DNA of 64,000 nt from Rhizophagus irregularis. Taxonomy: Eukaryota; Glomeromycota; Glomeromycetes; Glomerales; Glomeraceae. The notes under the pieces are model-generated. The model did not search any database. It was not told the DNA's origin and saw nothing but the letters and a program-made list of their open reading frames with translations. Each line of letters starts with the position of its first letter. The first letter of the stretch is position 1. The translations under genes and the position numbers were made by a program. Where the stretch lies: assembly GCF_026210795.1 (NCBI RefSeq), contig NC_089443.1, forward strand, positions 3,968,001 through 4,032,000, in the 5' to 3' direction. Below are positions 59,981 through 64,000 of this stretch, one piece after another.

Positions 59981-62900
59981 ATGCCCCCTTTGTATGCGAA
60001 TATTCAGTCAACGCTTTGCATATACTCAACACGCCCAAAAATACTTAAAAAATGTAGAAGTAGAAGTAGAAGATGATGATGATAATAATGATAGTGAAAA
60101 ATATAGCAGTGAAATGGATACAAGAAGTAATCTAAGTAGTGAATATGAAAATGATAAAGTTGAGGTAATTATGTTATTCCAGATTATTCTTTTTAAAGAA
60201 AAAGCTCAATAATTATGTTATTCCAGATTATTCTTTTTAAAGAAAAAGCTCAAAATATACTAACTCATTTTGGTTTATAATTTTAGGTGGATGATGATAA
60301 TAATGTACAAAATATGTCATTTGACAGTATTGGAAGTGCAATATCAGAGATGAGCCTTGAAGATAGTAACTTTGAAAATATATTAGATTCATCTGAAGAG
60401 CCTGAAATTTTTGAAGAACCCAAAAATCTCAATACCAAAACTTGCACAGAATTTCCTAATGATGCTTATAAAGATCTAATGTTATTAGTAACGAAATATA
60501 AAATAAACAATAAAGGTGGTAATGAAATAATACGTTTTTTTAATAAACATTCAAATCTTACAGAATCACTATTACCAAAAAATATTGAACAGGGACGAGC
60601 ATTTATGAATAATATGCAGTTTTCTAATTTAGAATTTAGTAAAGTTCTTATAACAAAACATAAGGATAAAGATTATTTTCTTTATTATCAAAACTTAATA
60701 CAGTGCATCAAAAATATCTTAACTGTTCCTGACATAACACAAAATTTTGCGCTATCTTACGAAAACTATGAGGTAAATAGTAAATATTAGTTAATTCAAT
60801 AATTTAAATAATATTTATTTTCATTTATTTATATTATTTTATAGTATAATAGAGAAAGTATTTACAGTGAACAAAACATTGGAAAATGGTGGAAAACTAC
60901 GCAAGAATCCTTACCTACTGGTTCCAAATTATTATCAATTATTTTATATTCTGATGCAACAACTACAGATACATTAGGAAAAAGTCAATTGCATCCAATA
61001 TATATTTCATTAGGCAATATCCCAATATGGCGTCGTAATAAACAGGATGCAAAGCAACTTTTGGGATATTTACCAATTTTAGAAGCTGCAAATAAAGATC
61101 TGGTTCGTGATACCTTTCATAAATCTTTACGTCATTTACTTAGAACCAATTATTTTATTAAAAGATGGTATAGACCTTTTTATAAATAATGAAAATACCT
61201 GGTTTTATCCTAGAGTTTCAACTATTATTGCAGATTGGCCAGAAGCCGCAAGTTTTTGTTTAGTTTATAAATCCTCCAATTCAAGCCTTCCATGTCACTT
61301 CTGTTTAATTAAAAGGGACAATCTTGCAAATATAAACTTATCGGTTAATGATGTAATACTAAGAACTCATGATGAAATGCGTAAATATTTTGAAAATGAT
61401 ACACAAAAATCTGTTTGCATAGAATCTGTACCTAATTTTTTTTGGGATTTGCCGTAAGTATGCAAAAGTAGAAATAATTATAATAACATATATATATATT
61501 AATTATAAATATTTATATTATCAAGGAATATAAATATCTACTTGGCTACTGTTCCTGACAGAATGCATCATTTAGATTTGAGTTTATTTTGTTATCAAAT
61601 TATCTTCACGTGCGATATCTTAAAATTGCAACATGTTAATGGTAATAAATTAGTTGAAGAAGTAGATCGCCATCTAGCAGCAATTCCACGTTTTCCTGCC
61701 ATTAAAATTTTTTCCAATGGACTGCAGTCAATTGCAAGATTAACTGCTAATGAATATTGAAGTTTGATGAAAGTCATGATATTTGTTATTGATAATTTAT
61801 ATGATGAAAATAATAACGAAGTAGATAATTTTGTAAATAATGATGATCTTGTGAAATTGTACGAATATTGGAATGAAATGTATATTTTAAGTAGATATGA
61901 AGAATTTAGTGAAAGTGACTTGGAGAAATTTAATGTATGTATTAAAATTTTAGTAAAATCGAAAATTTAAATTAAATAAATTAAATTAACATTTAAATTT
62001 TAGGATGCAATACATAGATGGGCGCGGATGTTTGTCAAGGCTTTTAAATTTGTTTCTTCTTCCAATTTGAAGTTGCCTAAATTGCATTCATGGGTTTATC
62101 ACATTATTGACTCAATACGATTTTATGGCGCAATAAATGGCTATATCACAGAAACTTACGAAAGTCTTCACAAATATTTCGTTAAAATACCCTACCGAAT
62201 TAGCAATAAAAAAGATGTCAAACCTCAGCTTTTACGAACTGTAAGTATTTGGAAATTTATTTATTGTATATATTTATTATATAACTTAAGATGGAAATTA
62301 AATTAATAGATAAAACGTCAAGCAATATCTATTAGAATGTCTCAACATTCAGTGAATCCGGCAAAAACACCTCGCACTTGTAAATTTTCTGCAAGACTCT
62401 TAGATTTCTCTTTACAAGATGCAAATACATTTTTTAATGAAAAAAAAGATTCCGTAGACAATAAAATGCAGACCGGTTTTGCTAGATTTATAAGTTGTCT
62501 GGATTCATATCTAGATTTACTTGATGGGTTCACAATTATTGGTGAAACCTGAATAAATATATACGGATCGGTAACACTGGAAAATGGTGCCATAATGCGT
62601 GCCACAAACAGGTATCATAATAAAGTATGGTTTAGCGACATAGCTATTTCAATGGATTCTGAAGAATCAAATGATTATATATCAGACAAAGGACTTTGTT
62701 ATGGACAGGTATTTTTCCAATTTATGTAATAATTTATTATAAAGTATTAATAAATATTTATTATTTATAGGCCTTATTGTTAGCAGAAGTATTAACAGAC
62801 CCACCGCTAAATCTCGCATTAATTCAATGGTACGATTTTAAATCTAAAAGGAACCCATATTTATATGGATGTCCTCACTTAAAATTGATAGAATTATATA

Positions 62901-62995
62901 ACTTTGTAACTATAGAGTCTATACATGGTGTCGTTCACATAGTACCCCGATTTGATAAACAAAATGAATATTTCGTAAATAAATATATTTTTTAG
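59981..62995 (+). pseudogene. Plavaka/KDZ-family DDE transposase, seven exons, damaged
   Basis: Exons: 59981-60164, 60287-60772, 60845-61453, 61526-61934, 62004-62240, 62310-62708, 62771-62995. Family blocks in order: a degenerate N-terminal zinc-finger-like part with an acidic stretch (frame slip near 60000); IILYSDATTTDTLGKSQLHP and YISLGNIPIWRRN; LLGYLPILEAANKDLVR; WFYPRVSTIIADWPEAASFC; SSLPCHFCLIKRDN; ATVPDRMHHLDLSLFCYQI; LVEEVDRHLAAIPRFP; YHIIDSIRFYGAINGYITET; YESLHKYFVKIPYR; GSVTLENGAIMRATNRY. These are characteristic of Plavaka transposases. Breaks: a 1-nt loss at about 61141 (HLL/EPI), TGA at 61758 (EY-R-SLMK expected) and TGA at 62550. All introns are 70-125 bp and correctly bounded. 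Intron 1 carries a perfect 42-bp tandem duplication. Confidence 0.82.
60167..60252 (+). repeat. Perfect 42-bp tandem duplication in transposase intron 1
   Basis: The block starting AATTATGTTATTCCAGATTA and ending AAAGAAAAAGCTCA is present at 60167-60208 and again at 60211-60252 without a mismatch, implying a very recent event. It contains CAG acceptor-like sites but the splice ends used lie outside. Confidence 0.9.
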
Positions 62996-63302
62996 TCACT
63001 TGATATAGGAGTTTTGATTTATTTTAATAAAATTATATCCTTAAAGAATTTATGGTCACGTTTCCCATATCATAAATAAAATGCAGATTTATTTATTTAA
63101 TTATTAACAACACGGGTGTGACATAAATAAATCGTGACTGAAATTTGTGTTCAATTTGTGTTCAATTTGTGTTGATAATTCTGGTAAAAAATTATTAATT
63201 TTGGCCAAATTTCGTTAAATTTGTTAAATTTGTGTTGAGTTTGTGTTGAATTTGTGTTGCGTAATTTTTTATTTATCACAAGGGGATGATATTTAGTAAT
63301 TG

Positions 63303-63834
63303 CATGTACGACGTACAAGATTTTTTTTTATGATTTTTTTAAGAAATGTACGCAAAATATTTAATCAGAATATAATTGTTTTATTTTTAAATATGATATA
63401 TTGATGATTTTTTTTAAAAAAAAAAATTGATTTTTTTAAAATTCAATAGAATGTGCTAATAATAAATTGGTTTATTTTTAAATATAATATATTGATATTT
63501 ATATTTAAATAACCAAAACATGTACATGATTTTTAATTATTTTTAATTGAAATCAAACTAAGATTTTTTTTTAAAAAAAATTAAAATAAATTAAGTGATT
63601 TATATTTATATTTAGAATCATGATATTTATATTTAGATAATCCATATCCGCATGAGATTTAATTAATATGTTTAATGATGAAAAGTCTAATAAATTAAAT
63701 TTTAATTGAAACGAGAAATAAAATTAAACCAAAGAGGTATTATTCAAATTTTATTTAAAGTGACATTTTACGACTTTCTTTCAAATTTTTACTCATCCCA
63801 AAATCAAATTATAAAAATCAAATCTAATCTAATA
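63303..63834. other. Spacer, no gene seen
   Basis: AT-rich sequence between the transposon end and the last ORF, with several long T/A runs (for example 63408-63430 and 63564-63585). Confidence 0.5.
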
Positions 63835-64000
63835 ATGCCTCACCACACACGTCGTCGTTCCCACTATAACGTCCATTGGAACTGGGCTATGATGGACGAA
63901 CTTGTTGACATACGCCGAGACAGAAACCGCGCCTACCACAATATTAATGGTAGAAGCCGCCAAGATTTTTGGGACTCTGTTGCCAATAGGTTCATATGAC
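63835..64000 (+). CDS. N-terminus of a Myb/SANT-like DNA-binding protein (cut by window end)
   Basis: The start MPHHTRRRSHYNVHWNWAMM is preferred over an in-frame Met 43 codons upstream because the preceding codons are low-complexity and the Arg-rich start is followed at once by the domain. The segment NVHWNWAMMDELVDIRRDRN and then RSRQDFWDSVANRF fits a Myb/SANT-like (MADF/trihelix style) domain: a tryptophan-led first helix and W in the second. Codons here are more GC-rich than the spacer. Such domains occur in host factors and as accessory proteins of Harbinger-like transposons. The rest is outside the window. Confidence 0.6.

Larger units (their letters stand above)
57220..63302 (+). mobile_element. 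Plavaka/KDZ-type DNA transposon with about 190-bp inverted ends
   Basis: The left end (57220-57406) and right end (63104-63302) are reverse complements, about 90% identical, starting CAATTACTAAATA. Each contains sub-terminal repeats of AACACAAATTGAACACAAAT and ends inside with ACACGGGTGTGACATAAAT-type sequence, likely transposase-binding sites. Inside are a plus-strand spliced transposase and a minus-strand accessory gene in divergent arrangement, plus a fold-back repeat (59511-59720). No clear target duplication was found. Transposase damage makes it non-autonomous now. Confidence 0.85.

Noticed and set aside
57190-63330. A short target-site duplication around the Plavaka element
   Set aside because: Several candidate border choices were tried and none gave matching flanks.

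Overview
This is a nuclear window from a very AT-rich eukaryote with short introns (about 70-100 bp, GT...AG). The host gene families are those expanded in arbuscular mycorrhizal fungi (Glomeromycotina, Rhizophagus-like): F-box/LRR, MATH-BTB and BTB-TLDc proteins, a WD-like plus ion-channel family, a lone beta-propeller, and crinkler-like scraps. The lineage call rests on remembered family resemblance, not a search. No rRNA, convincing tRNA, CRISPR or bacterial operon structure was seen.

The left 32 kb is gene-bearing but sparse. It holds possible minus-strand exons (1-361), an F-box/LRR gene with an eroded tail (3946-5290), a 277-bp tandem duplication carrying a small ORF (5713-6278) beside crinkler-like exon debris, a nine-part minus-strand channel gene (9299-13645) with one apparent 1-nt loss, a MATH-BTB gene (16860-17996), a decayed BTB-TLDc gene (18330-19740), a single-exon beta-propeller gene (21253-22029) and a small cysteine-rich secreted protein (31712-32158). 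Between the last two lie a Mutator-like transposase relic (26915-28791) and a roughly 165-bp satellite (28910-29860).

The right half is a transposon graveyard. A Tc1/mariner relic (35632-37415) contains a nested MITE. It is followed by a family-B DNA polymerase fragment (37600-37947), two direct LTR-like repeats around a broken F-box-like ORF, an intact-ended hAT MITE with a perfect 8-bp target duplication and a higher-order array of hairpins (41283-42861), a zinc-ribbon ORF, a DDE integrase with chromodomain (43944-45000), and a gag/protease polyprotein relic on the opposite strand (44959-47696). A near-palindromic MITE occurs twice, once inside the hAT array and once inside the gag-like ORF. 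Then come a nearly full-length LINE on the minus strand (ORF1 53695-55844; ORF2 endonuclease-RT-RNase H 48130-53647) and a 6.1-kb Plavaka/KDZ-type DNA transposon (57220-63302) with about 190-bp inverted ends, a spliced transposase and a divergent accessory gene. The window ends inside a Myb/SANT-like ORF.

Almost all mobile genes are broken. Their in-frame stops are mostly TGA, which suggests C-to-T decay at CGA or G-to-A at TGG codons. The most unusual material is the hAT element with its seven-unit higher-order hairpin array, the polymerase/zinc-ribbon/integrase cluster that may be a decayed Maverick-like element, and the secreted cysteine-rich protein.
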